Shown here piece by piece: positions 7,865 through 15,298 of a DNA stretch of 50,570 nucleotides. The position numbers were made by a program, and so were the translations under genes. This stretch comes from a virus. The notes beneath the pieces are model-generated. The model was not told the origin of the DNA. It saw nothing but the letters and a program-made list of their open reading frames with translations, and ran no database searches. Position 1 is the first letter of the stretch. Every line of letters starts with the position of its first letter. The stretch covers positions 1 through 50,570 of IMG/VR virus record IMGVR_UViG_3300031857_018492; one strand, given 5' to 3'.

Positions 7865-7869
7865 ACGGT

Positions 7870-8400
7870 ATGATTCACGGTATGATAGATCTGGAAACTC
7901 TCAGCACTCGTCCTGATGCTGTGGTTCTAACATTGGGTGGCATTAAATTTGATCCTTATACAGATCAGCAGCCACATGATCCCTTATATTTTCGAGTGGA
8001 TGTGGATTCGCAAACTGCTCTGGGTCGTCATGTGATGGATGATACTCTAAACTGGTGGGCCACACAACCCAAAGAAATAGCAGAAGATGCACTGGGAGAA
8101 AAGGATAGAATATCACTGGCGGAATTTACACAACGATTAAACCGATGGTGTGTGGGCATAGATATATTCTGGTGTCAAGGACCACTGTTTGATTATGCCA
8201 TACTACAGAACCTGTATGCACAGCTGAACCAACCCTGTCCATGGAACTACTGGCAGATCAGAGACAGCAGGACACTTTTTAGTTTATACAAAGAAAACGA
8301 AACCAGCAAGCCCGATGCTCACAATGCACTCGCTGATTGTGATTACCAAGCAAAAAAAGTTCAAAGATATTACCGCACGCTAAATTTAAAATCTTTTTAA
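7870..8400 (+). CDS. DEDD-family 3'-5' exonuclease (DexA/RNase T-like)
   Basis: A 176-residue RNase H-fold exonuclease. Asp7 and Glu9 lie in MIDLETL, the third acid is in LFDYAIL, and the last His and Asp are in HNALADCDYQ, giving a DEDDh set. The protein resembles the 3'-5' exonucleases of T4-type phages and the bacterial Rv2179c-like group. Likely roles are degradation of host nucleic acid or trimming of ends. It is the first gene behind a consensus promoter and should be translated from a leaderless transcript. An internal ATG (residue 5) would also keep the active site. Confidence 0.78.
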   Translation: MIHGMIDLETLSTRPDAVVLTLGGIKFDPYTDQQPHDPLYFRVDVDSQTALGRHVMDDTLNWWATQPKEIAEDALGEKDRISLAEFTQRLNRWCVGIDIFWCQGPLFDYAILQNLYAQLNQPCPWNYWQIRDSRTLFSLYKENETSKPDAHNALADCDYQAKKVQRYYRTLNLKSF

Positions 8401-8408
8401 TTTAGATA

Positions 8409-8437
8409 TTGATTATAGAGTGGGCTCATGCTAATAT
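8409..8437 (+). promoter_or_regulatory. Sigma70-like promoter, leaderless arrangement
   Basis: TTGATT (8409-8414), 17 bases, TAATAT (8432-8437), then six bases and the ATG at 8444. The same -35 and -10 words, spacer and gap recur at 28452-28480. Confidence 0.6.
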
Positions 8438-8443
8438 AGTGTC

Positions 8444-8803
8444 ATGAAGACGAAATGGCATAGCTTAGAAAAATTCTATAATTTCGACAATCTACAAATC
8501 ACTCATAAGAAGAAAAGCGAGTTCGTCAAACTGCCCTGTGTGTATAAAATACGCATTGATAATAAAGTAGTACACGTGGGTCGATCTGACACCTGCAAGA
8601 AACATGGTGGAGCTGAAAAAGTGAGAAAAGCCCTGGTACAACTGCTACACCTATACGAGCATAACAAATCAGTGAAACCAACCAGCTATTGGGAACATAT
8701 CAGACAGGAATATCATCCCAGTCCCATTAATATTGAAATTGGCATAATTGAAACAGATGACATCGAAAACGTTTATAGCAAAGAATCTAAGAGAACCCAT
8801 TAG
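8444..8803 (+). CDS. Small protein with degenerate GIY-YIG-like segment
   Basis: A 119-residue basic protein. The segment PCVYKIRIDNKVVHVGRS, followed by R and K residues, has the spacing of the GIY-YIG nuclease core (here CVY and HVG). The catalytic assignments are weak, so this may be a related but inactive fold or a coincidence. It sits behind its own leaderless promoter, between an exonuclease and a HIT-family gene, and overlaps the latter by 47 bases. Confidence 0.55.
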   Translation: MKTKWHSLEKFYNFDNLQITHKKKSEFVKLPCVYKIRIDNKVVHVGRSDTCKKHGGAEKVRKALVQLLHLYEHNKSVKPTSYWEHIRQEYHPSPINIEIGIIETDDIENVYSKESKRTH

Positions 8804-9161
8804 CTGCTACGAAGAGAGCACGTGGCACGCCAACGGCTCTCCTAAATGGGAGAATGACACATACTCTGTGTGGGATGATCGATTTCCTGTGACACCAGGA
8901 CATCTGCTGTGGATACCCAAAAAGAACATGGTGGGACATGTGAGAGTGACCTATGGAGCAGCATACGAATATGGGCAAGATCAGATAGAGTCAGGCAAGT
9001 GGGCAGGTTTTAATATAGGACAGAATATAGGCATGGCAGCAGGACAAACTGTGCTGTGGCCTCATATACATCTCATACCCAGACACAAGGGTGATTGTGA
9101 GCCTGGACGCAATGGCATAAGATTAAGTTATCCTAACGGAGATCACAAAGAATATTATTAA
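8757..9161 (+). CDS. HIT-family nucleotide-binding protein, variant triad
   Basis: A 134-residue histidine-triad protein, a family of nucleotidyl hydrolases and transferases. The core GFNIGQNIGMAAGQTVLW is followed by PHIHLIPRHKGD. The usual H-x-H-x-H is W101-P-H103-I-H105, so the first histidine is replaced by Trp, while His103, the position of the nucleophile in Hint proteins, is kept. The start at 8757 (ATG) overlaps the previous gene; an upstream TTG at 8748 is less likely. T4-type marine phages are known to carry HIT-like proteins; the substrate is unknown. Confidence 0.78.
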   Translation: MTSKTFIAKNLREPISCYEESTWHANGSPKWENDTYSVWDDRFPVTPGHLLWIPKKNMVGHVRVTYGAAYEYGQDQIESGKWAGFNIGQNIGMAAGQTVLWPHIHLIPRHKGDCEPGRNGIRLSYPNGDHKEYY

Positions 9162-9162
9162 A

Positions 9163-9330
9163 ATGACCAAACGACAACCATTAACCAACCAAGAATGGAA
9201 TCTGTTGCGAGCTCTGGAAGAAGAAGTATATACTATAACAAATGAACAAAAAAATTGGCCCACAAAAACATGGTTAAAAAAAAGAATAAAAGAACTAAAA
9301 GAGCGAGCAGGGGAGGACCTATCTTCGTAA
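9163..9330 (+). CDS. Small basic helical protein (55 aa)
   Basis: A 55-residue ORF starting with the ATG just after the HIT gene stop. The product (starting MTKRQPLTNQEW) is rich in charged residues with helical spacing and a basic C-terminal half. It overlaps the next gene in another frame by about 60 bases. Its position directly behind the HIT stop and its phage-like composition support it; no family is recognised. Confidence 0.5.
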   Translation: MTKRQPLTNQEWNLLRALEEEVYTITNEQKNWPTKTWLKKRIKELKERAGEDLSS

Positions 9331-9557
9331 GCCCAGATGGCGGCGAAACTGTGTACGAGCAGAAACGAGGAGGGGGTTGGGGTCGATGTGTGTACAAGAG
9401 CGAGCAATCCAAACTAATGGATCAAGCACAGGCCGAGATGGACATGATGGGCACTGAAGCCATAAGAATGAGACAGAAATATCCAGCACTGCAAAAAGCA
9501 TGGGATCAATATAAACTTGTATGGAATGTAATAGCCAAGGAAGAATATGACTATTGA
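9270..9557 (+). CDS. Unknown basic protein
   Basis: A 95-residue protein from the ATG at 9270 (a TTG at 9255 is also in frame). It has a lysine/arginine-rich head, then a Gly-rich segment containing GGPIFVSPDGGETVYEQ and GGGWGRCVY, then a helical tail with Met-rich QAEMDMMG. The Gly-rich part looks like a compact domain, but I do not recognise it. The first 60 bases overlap the upstream small ORF. Confidence 0.6.
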   Translation: MVKKKNKRTKRASRGGPIFVSPDGGETVYEQKRGGGWGRCVYKSEQSKLMDQAQAEMDMMGTEAIRMRQKYPALQKAWDQYKLVWNVIAKEEYDY

Positions 9558-9693
9558 GAAAAGGAAGTTACTGGAAGAACCTATTATAGAGTTTAAAGAC
9601 GAAGAAGATGAAGAAGATTTATCATGGATGATAAACAATGATGAAAAAACTGAATCAGAATTAAATAATAAAAAACGGAAACATAAAAAATGA
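9547..9693 (+). CDS. Small acidic protein (48 aa)
   Basis: A 48-residue ORF that overlaps the end of the previous gene by 11 bases and ends in ATGA shared with the next start. The middle is strongly acidic (FKDEEDEEDLSW) and the C-terminus is basic (NNKKRKHKK). The overlaps at both ends fit the coupled gene chain seen here. Function unknown. Confidence 0.55.
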   Translation: MTIEKRKLLEEPIIEFKDEEDEEDLSWMINNDEKTESELNNKKRKHKK

Positions 9694-10301
9694 GTGTTAT
9701 AAAATATTTTGTATTGCCCGATATTAGAGAATCACTAGTAATTAATGTGGCAGAGCCATGGGGATTTGCTGACGCATTAATTAACACAGGCAAAGATGCA
9801 GCTTTAAAAGAATTCTGTGAGAAGAATCAAGTGGAATATGGTCATCAGTGTGATAAAATTAATACATTTGTGTGGAATGGGTTCACTTATTACTGTTCTG
9901 CTAAAACAGCACAGGCAATAGAAAAGAAATTTAAAATTGATAGGATTGTTACAGATAGAGAACAGCAAAAAGAAAGCCGAGAAAAAGAAAAAGAAATCAA
10001 ACAAGAAATGCGTTCTGATGAGTGGTTGGCAGATAAAGTAACCTCAGATTGTGCTGAGTTATTAAACAATGGTTTAAAAAGATACAAATTTGTACAAGAA
10101 GTTCGAGATAAGAATCCAGACATAGCACACACTAGAATGACTCGACAAATACAAAAGATGTTTGAAGAGGAGTGGTTAACAGCCAACGATAGAGGCATTA
10201 TTGTGGCAGGTAAAAATTTTCCTAAAGATAGATTGGTATCCTCTGCAGTGGTAGAGAAAAAAGACCTTTACGGCAGAGTTAAAACAATAAAAAATGACTA
10301 A
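9690..10301 (+). CDS. Unknown protein with charged coiled-coil middle
   Basis: A 203-residue protein. Residues 1-75 look like a compact mixed domain with CDKINTFVWNGFTYYCS. Residues about 90-110 are a very charged helix (REQQKESREKEKEIKQE). The rest is helical with an R-rich segment. The start overlaps the previous stop (ATGA) and the end overlaps the next start by eight bases, so it belongs to the 9163-10926 chain. Family not recognised. Confidence 0.68.
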   Translation: MSVIKYFVLPDIRESLVINVAEPWGFADALINTGKDAALKEFCEKNQVEYGHQCDKINTFVWNGFTYYCSAKTAQAIEKKFKIDRIVTDREQQKESREKEKEIKQEMRSDEWLADKVTSDCAELLNNGLKRYKFVQEVRDKNPDIAHTRMTRQIQKMFEEEWLTANDRGIIVAGKNFPKDRLVSSAVVEKKDLYGRVKTIKND

Positions 10302-10926
10302 ATTTGTTTCCATTATCGGCAACGGCGAGAGTCGTTTCGGCTTTGATCTTGTGCCTTTAAAAAAATTCAGCACAGTAATTGGTTGCAATGCACAGTTCCG
10401 TGATTATAATTTTGATTATTTTGTTTGTGCTGATCGTCACATGTGTCAAGAAGCTGCCAACACAGTGGGTAAAAATACCACCATATACACTCGTCAACGA
10501 TGGCACTCAGAATTTGCTATGTGGTCTAATGTTAAACCACTGCCGGATCTACCCTATGAAGGAGATAAACGTCAAGACGAACCATTCCATTGGGGCACAG
10601 GTCCTTATGCTGGTGTGGTAGGTTTAACTTTTAAACCCAAAGCCATATTCATGATAGGATTTGATCTACATCCTGTGGAAAAAGATACTGTGAATAACAT
10701 CTACAAAGACAGCAAAGGCTATGAGTATATCAAACGTCCTGTGGATCCAAGTTACTGGATCTATCAGTTTGAAAAACTAATGGTATTGAACAGTTGTCGT
10801 TGGATTGTGGTAAATCGAGAAGGATGGACTCTGCCCACAGAATGGAGTCAACACAAGAATGTTTTCCAAGAAACCTACGAAGGCATGGCCAAGTACATCA
10901 ACAAACAGTTGACAGAATCTAAATAA
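10294..10926 (+). CDS. Rossmann-like protein of the DUF115/MptE or GT29-like type
   Basis: A 210-residue protein. The N-terminus VSIIGNGESRFGFDL, then VIGCNAQ and DYFVCADRHM, resembles proteins that bind a nucleotide-linked substrate, such as MptE-like (DUF115) and sialyltransferase-like folds, in which a phosphate-binding loop is followed by an N and a D pair. A later segment (WGTGPYAGVVGLTF) also fits. Possible roles are glycosyl transfer or pterin metabolism; the PTPS-like gene at 11268 and glycosyltransferase at 12818 are nearby. The assignment is by pattern only. Confidence 0.55.
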   Translation: MTKFVSIIGNGESRFGFDLVPLKKFSTVIGCNAQFRDYNFDYFVCADRHMCQEAANTVGKNTTIYTRQRWHSEFAMWSNVKPLPDLPYEGDKRQDEPFHWGTGPYAGVVGLTFKPKAIFMIGFDLHPVEKDTVNNIYKDSKGYEYIKRPVDPSYWIYQFEKLMVLNSCRWIVVNREGWTLPTEWSQHKNVFQETYEGMAKYINKQLTESK

Positions 10927-10936
10927 CAATTACAAT
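10909..10936 (+). promoter_or_regulatory. Sigma70 promoter, leaderless arrangement
   Basis: TTGACA (10909-10914), 16 bases, TACAAT (10931-10936), six bases, ATG at 10943. The -35 lies inside the end of the previous gene. Confidence 0.75.
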
Positions 10937-10942
10937 TAGCTT

Positions 10943-11191
10943 ATGTTAAAAAAACACGAACAAAGTATTAGTTGTTTAATGGATGCCACAGAAGCATTAT
11001 TGAGTGCTATGGAAAAACATGGTATGGATCCAGAAGCTCTAAGTAAAACTCCAGAGTTTGTGGTATTGGTACATTTCTTAAAAGCTATAATCGATGGCAA
11101 AATGGAAATACCCAATCATCTCTCTGATAGAATAGCCGAATTGGCCGACACTTTAGAGATTGACAAAATTGCTGGCAGTACGTTACACTAA
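10943..11191 (+). CDS. Small helical protein
   Basis: An 82-residue, mostly helical, mildly acidic protein without a membrane segment. It begins six bases after a -10 box and should be translated from a leaderless mRNA. No family recognised. The gap to the next gene (11192-11267) holds a CTAAATAT sequence near 11233 and the AGGAG that serves the PTPS-like gene. Confidence 0.62.
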   Translation: MLKKHEQSISCLMDATEALLSAMEKHGMDPEALSKTPEFVVLVHFLKAIIDGKMEIPNHLSDRIAELADTLEIDKIAGSTLH

Positions 11192-11267
11192 CATAATTAA
11201 GCACAGTGGACTTTAAGACATTCATTCCCACTCTAAATATTCTGCATGTCATAACAGGAGAAAAACA

Positions 11268-11714
11268 ATGACATACTACTCAACAAAAACATACGACCAC
11301 ACAGAAGGTTTAAGTTGTGCATTCCGTCAATGGAAAGCCACACACTCACATTGCCAATTAATACACGGTTACTCACTGGCATTTAAATTTGTATTTGGTG
11401 CTACCACACTGGATGATCGAAACTGGGTGCAGGACTTTGGAGGATTAAAAGATATCAAGGCTTGGTTAAAAAAGCAATTTGATCACACACTTTGTATTGC
11501 AGAGGATGATCCAGAATTTCAAACAATCATGCTGTTGGATGGCAAGATTGCAGACGTTAGAGTGCTGCCTGCAGTAGGTTGTGAGAAATTTGCTGAGTAT
11601 GTGTACAACCATGTAAGTAAGATCATAGAACAGAGCAGCGGTGGCAGAGTATGGTTAGATTCCGTTGAATGTCGAGAACATGGAGCAAACAGTGCAATCT
11701 ATCAAAGAGATTGA
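11268..11714 (+). CDS. 6-pyruvoyl-tetrahydropterin synthase/QueD-like protein
   Basis: A 148-residue protein of the PTPS/QueD fold, which acts on dihydroneopterin triphosphate in pterin or 7-deazaguanine synthesis. Family landmarks are HCQLIHGYSLAFKF, WVQDFGGLKDIKAWL and FDHTLCI. The usual HGH zinc motif reads HGY, and the upstream A-A-H is replaced by CAFRQW, so the zinc site is altered or remade using the nearby H-S-H. AGGAG lies seven bases before the ATG. No QueC or QueE follows, so a complete preQ0 route is not present here. Confidence 0.72.
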   Translation: MTYYSTKTYDHTEGLSCAFRQWKATHSHCQLIHGYSLAFKFVFGATTLDDRNWVQDFGGLKDIKAWLKKQFDHTLCIAEDDPEFQTIMLLDGKIADVRVLPAVGCEKFAEYVYNHVSKIIEQSSGGRVWLDSVECREHGANSAIYQRD

Positions 11715-12825
11715 AATAGTATTAAGGAATCCTGAAGATAAAACAGATACTCTATCTTATTTTATCGACATTGAATCTACGGATTTTAATCTGCGTTGGC
11801 TTGAATTACTCAAACAAAATCTTAAAAATAATCTACATTTAGAAAAAAATTACTGTTGGTTAGGCTGGGCTGATTCGCCTCGAAATGCTGAATATCTATG
11901 TCGACAAATAAATCAAGCCATATTTCAAATCAATTGTTTTAATTCCACAAACTATTGGGGAGTAGCAGGACTGCCTTCTTATCATATCAATGATTATTTC
12001 TCTCCAGAATCTGTAATACAATCAGGCGAAGTGGGCAACGGAAAACCTGGTTTAAGATTAAATCATGAACCCATGAATAGGTTGCATCGATATTTTGAAG
12101 ATTTACAAGGTGAAACTTGGAACATTAGTCGTTATTATAAACTGGCTGATTATGATACCAAATGGGCTATACGTCAGCTGAATGATCTATGTCATGAATT
12201 AGAATCTTGGGTACTATCCAATAGAAAGAAAACATATGAACCAGAGTGGCAAAGACCTTCACAGATAACCACATTCCTCAACGCTCCTAGACAGGATTTA
12301 CAAGATAAAGATTATGAATTATTTTTAAAAACTAGATATGATAGAGAGTTAGGAGGAGTATATCTACATTGGGCGCAGGTGGGCAAAACACAGTTTGAAG
12401 TATTTCGTGATGAGAATGGAGCAGATATTGATGCTGCCACTTGCTCTGCTATTAACAGTTTAAAGTTTTATTCTGGAGAATTTGATATAGAATGGGGTAG
12501 AAATATCAACGAACAGAATCATGAATGGCATGCTCGAGAACAAAGAGCATTTCGTGAATGGTTGACTCGAAATGGTATGAATTATAATGATCCTAAATTG
12601 AGTCTAGGCTATATTAAGATAGGGCAGGTCAATCTCGAGAAGAGTTTTGGCACGGAAGATTTTGCAGTGATATTAAAAAAGTTATCCGCGCATCTAGATA
12701 TCCATCAAATTCATGCAGATGGTGTGACGGGCACTTTTGATTATGTGTGGAGTGATGATAACTATAAACAAATGCAAATAGATTTCCTTCGACCAGGATA
12801 TGATTGGAGCAAAAACAATGCCTAA
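11680..12825 (+). CDS. Unknown 381-aa protein
   Basis: A large, soluble protein with many Trp and Tyr residues, starting at the ATG inside the end of the PTPS-like gene (35-base overlap). The frame is open to 11665 but 11680 gives the natural start MEQTVQ. No membrane segment. Local features are CWLGWADSPRNAEYLCRQIN, a Trp-rich middle, and GYIKIGQVNLEKSFGTEDF. I cannot name a family. It is coupled on both sides, so it should work with the PTPS-like enzyme and glycosyltransferase. Confidence 0.7.
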   Translation: MEQTVQSIKEIEIVLRNPEDKTDTLSYFIDIESTDFNLRWLELLKQNLKNNLHLEKNYCWLGWADSPRNAEYLCRQINQAIFQINCFNSTNYWGVAGLPSYHINDYFSPESVIQSGEVGNGKPGLRLNHEPMNRLHRYFEDLQGETWNISRYYKLADYDTKWAIRQLNDLCHELESWVLSNRKKTYEPEWQRPSQITTFLNAPRQDLQDKDYELFLKTRYDRELGGVYLHWAQVGKTQFEVFRDENGADIDAATCSAINSLKFYSGEFDIEWGRNINEQNHEWHAREQRAFREWLTRNGMNYNDPKLSLGYIKIGQVNLEKSFGTEDFAVILKKLSAHLDIHQIHADGVTGTFDYVWSDDNYKQMQIDFLRPGYDWSKNNA

Positions 12826-13516
12826 TCATGTGCTATGTGTTAAATGGGGCAACAAATATACCAGCCAATACGTTAATGTTCTAAAAAATATGTGTCGCCG
12901 GCACATTGCTGTGCCATTTGAATTTCATTGTCTCACAGAGGATCCTCAAGGATTAGATGCAGATATTAAAATAATAACCTTACCTGTACATCCAGGCATT
13001 AAAACTTGGTGGAGTAAACTGTATATGTTCTCTCCAGAATTACCCATACAAGGCACTGTATTATATTTTGATTTAGATGTTGTAATATTCAAGAACATAG
13101 ATAGATTATTCTCTCACAATCTTGAACAGTTCATGATCATAAGAGATTTTAACAGATGTAGAGTATCAGATTGGAAACTCAGCAACTCCTCTGTGATGCG
13201 TTGGAAGACCGGACAGTTGGATTATCTTTGGACAGAATTTGCTCGAGATCCTGGCAGTGTAATGCGTAACAATCATGGAGATCAAGATTGGATTACTAAA
13301 AGAGCAGCAAAGGATATAAATCATTGGCCCGACGAATGGATTCGTAGCTATAAATGGGAAATGATGCCTCGCAATGCTAGGCCAATTAATAAAGGTAATA
13401 AAAAAGTATTCGAACATGCTCCCGCAATCACAGATAATAATATGGTAGCAGTATTCCATGGAGAACCAAAACCATTCAATTCAGGAGATCCTTTCGTTGT
13501 TGACAATTGGCAATAA
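12818..13516 (+). CDS. Glycosyltransferase, GT-A fold (GT8-like)
   Basis: A 232-residue protein. VLYFDLDVVIFKNID is the classical D-x-D region of GT-A enzymes, which binds the metal and nucleotide-sugar, and KTWWSKLYMF just before it is typical of small GT8-like transferases. HGDQDW and the terminal FHGEPKP also fit. It probably modifies a host envelope glycan or a phage component. The ATG at 12818 overlaps the previous stop by eight bases and is preferred over the in-frame ATG at 12800. Confidence 0.75.
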   Translation: MPNHVLCVKWGNKYTSQYVNVLKNMCRRHIAVPFEFHCLTEDPQGLDADIKIITLPVHPGIKTWWSKLYMFSPELPIQGTVLYFDLDVVIFKNIDRLFSHNLEQFMIIRDFNRCRVSDWKLSNSSVMRWKTGQLDYLWTEFARDPGSVMRNNHGDQDWITKRAAKDINHWPDEWIRSYKWEMMPRNARPINKGNKKVFEHAPAITDNNMVAVFHGEPKPFNSGDPFVVDNWQ

Positions 13517-13527
13517 TGTGTTACAAT
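13500..13527 (+). promoter_or_regulatory. Sigma70 promoter, leaderless arrangement
   Basis: Consensus TTGACA (13500-13505), 16 bases, TACAAT (13522-13527), six bases, ATG at 13534. Confidence 0.78.
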
Positions 13528-13533
13528 TAACAC

Positions 13534-14571
13534 ATGACGAAACGTATAGGTTTCTGCTGTCAATGGTATCATACTGATCAGACTCTCAGCAAGAAACAAC
13601 TGGAAGAAATTCAAAGACCCTTTAATACCAAAGCTACTACAGTGCGTTGGCTGAATGAGCATCGTGATCAAGCAGAAGAGAAATTAGATTCAGTGGTGAG
13701 ACACAACATAGAATCACTGAAAAAACTTGTGTCACATGTAGGATCACTGCCACCCGAAAGACGAATGGTACGATTAGGATCTCCTGTGCTGCCAATGGCC
13801 ACAGAAGCGACATGGCGATACTATATAGATTCACAGGATATTGTACGGTATTGTGAAAAGCATTTTGCTGAAGTGGGCGAGTTAGCTCGTCGACTAGATG
13901 TTAAAGTATCTTTCCATCCAGGACAATTCACAGTGTTGGCTTCAGAATCTGAAGATATAGTACGCAGAAGTATTGATGAGTTTGAATATCATGTTAATAT
14001 GGCACGCTGGATGGGTTTTGGTCGTAAGTTTCAAGATGGTTGTAAAATTAATGTACACATATCCGGTCGTCAAGGTACAGAAGGTATTATTAAAGCTCTG
14101 CCTAGATTATCACCCGAAGCACGCAATCTTATCACCATAGAAAATGATGAAATGGGCTGGGGTTTGGATGCCACACTTAAATTAGAGAAGCATGTGGCAC
14201 TGGTATTAGACATACATCATCATCTGATCAGAGACGAAGAATACATACAAGCAAATGATGATAGAGTCAAACGAGTGATTGATTCATGGCGTGGCACACG
14301 TCCTACTCTGCATTATTCTTATTTCCGTGATGAAGAATTGTTGCCCGCTTACCGAGATCATCCTGAAAAGATGCACAGTGGTTTGCATAATATCAAGGAC
14401 TTATTATTATTAGGTTGTAAGAAACAGAAATTAAGATCTCATTCAGATCTATTACCTAATAGAACTGCTAATGCTTGGGCATTGACTTTCTTGGATAATT
14501 TTGATATTCAAGTCGAAGCTAAATGGAAGAATCTAGCTGCTCAACAGCTCTACGAGCAATCACTGAGCTAG
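13534..14571 (+). CDS. uvsE: UV-damage endonuclease (UvdE/UvsE family)
   Basis: A 345-residue TIM-barrel UV endonuclease, which nicks DNA 5' of UV photoproducts and other lesions. Features are the N-terminal RIGFCCQW, RLGSPVLP, the metal-site segment VSFHPGQFTV, NVHISGRQG, TIENDEMGW and LDIHHHL. The length is normal for the family. Expression should be from a leaderless transcript. UV-repair enzymes are common in surface-water phages. It is followed 7 bases later by the promoter of the Fe-S/halogenase operon. Confidence 0.9.
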   Translation: MTKRIGFCCQWYHTDQTLSKKQLEEIQRPFNTKATTVRWLNEHRDQAEEKLDSVVRHNIESLKKLVSHVGSLPPERRMVRLGSPVLPMATEATWRYYIDSQDIVRYCEKHFAEVGELARRLDVKVSFHPGQFTVLASESEDIVRRSIDEFEYHVNMARWMGFGRKFQDGCKINVHISGRQGTEGIIKALPRLSPEARNLITIENDEMGWGLDATLKLEKHVALVLDIHHHLIRDEEYIQANDDRVKRVIDSWRGTRPTLHYSYFRDEELLPAYRDHPEKMHSGLHNIKDLLLLGCKKQKLRSHSDLLPNRTANAWALTFLDNFDIQVEAKWKNLAAQQLYEQSLS

Positions 14572-14578
14572 CAATAGG

Positions 14579-14607
14579 TTGAATACCAACCATTAATCGT
14601 TTATAAT
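14579..14607 (+). promoter_or_regulatory. Sigma70 promoter of the Fe-S/halogenase operon, leaderless
   Basis: TTGAAT (14579-14584), 17 bases, perfect TATAAT (14602-14607), six bases, ATG at 14614. It is the only clear promoter ahead of the chain that runs to 18734. Confidence 0.72.
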
Positions 14608-14613
14608 TGAATA

Positions 14614-14910
14614 ATGCCAAAGAAAAAACGACGCAAGAAATCTGGTTATTTGCAGAAGTTTCGTCATAATATAGATCTTAATAATTTTGGAGTGGATGGA
14701 GATCTCATAGAATGGTGCAAAAGACACAGTGTGGGTTCATGGGGTTGGTGGTTCTGGACACACCCAGACTGGCACAATCTTGCCTATGATACCTACGATG
14801 AGCGGTCTTATGGTAAGAATCGTGCTTACATGAGTTTTCAATATAAAAAAGACGCAATGCGTTTTTGGTTTTGGTGGCAGAGGATGGGAGATCATGCGAA
14901 TAAAAAATAA
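14614..14910 (+). CDS. Unknown Trp-rich basic protein
   Basis: A 98-residue protein with a very basic head (MPKKKRRKKS) and a strikingly Trp/aromatic-rich body (GSWGWWFWTHPDWH and RFWFWWQRMGDH). No membrane-helix pattern. It opens the operon leading into SufE and overlaps it by 17 bases. Similar small Trp-rich proteins occur in marine T4-type phages, as I recall, but no function is known to me. Confidence 0.65.
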   Translation: MPKKKRRKKSGYLQKFRHNIDLNNFGVDGDLIEWCKRHSVGSWGWWFWTHPDWHNLAYDTYDERSYGKNRAYMSFQYKKDAMRFWFWWQRMGDHANKK

Positions 14911-15298
14911 AATACAACAATGGAGTGAAACATTGTCTCAGTTGTCAAGCATGGATCGATTAGAATATCTCATAGATCTTGGCAGAAAATTAGAACCACT
15001 GGATGAAAAATATCAGTTGGAGAGCTTTAAAATACGCGGCTGTGCCAGCAATCTATGGTTAGTGCCTATCTTTGAAAAAGAGGTGTTAAAATTGCGAGCA
15101 GGAGCAGATGCTTTCATAACTCGAGGCACTGCCTATATTATATTGGATATATTGAATGAACAAAAGTATAAGAATATACAAAAAATTAAGATAGAAGATT
15201 TTGCATCATTAAATATTTCATCTATTCTGACTCCTCAAAGACAGAATGGTTTGGGCAGTCTTATATTAACAATAAAGAATTACGCCAACGGAAGATGA
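14894..15298 (+). CDS. sufE: SufE-type sulfur acceptor
   Basis: A 134-residue SufE-family protein, which takes persulfide sulfur from a cysteine desulfurase (SufS) and hands it to the Fe-S scaffold. The acceptor Cys lies in IRGCASNLWL, matching the family G-C-x-S loop; DLGRKLEPL and an RGTAYIIL segment also fit. No desulfurase is encoded nearby, so it would draw on host SufS. Its stop overlaps the radical SAM start (ATGA). Confidence 0.85.
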   Translation: MRIKNKIQQWSETLSQLSSMDRLEYLIDLGRKLEPLDEKYQLESFKIRGCASNLWLVPIFEKEVLKLRAGADAFITRGTAYIILDILNEQKYKNIQKIKIEDFASLNISSILTPQRQNGLGSLILTIKNYANGR

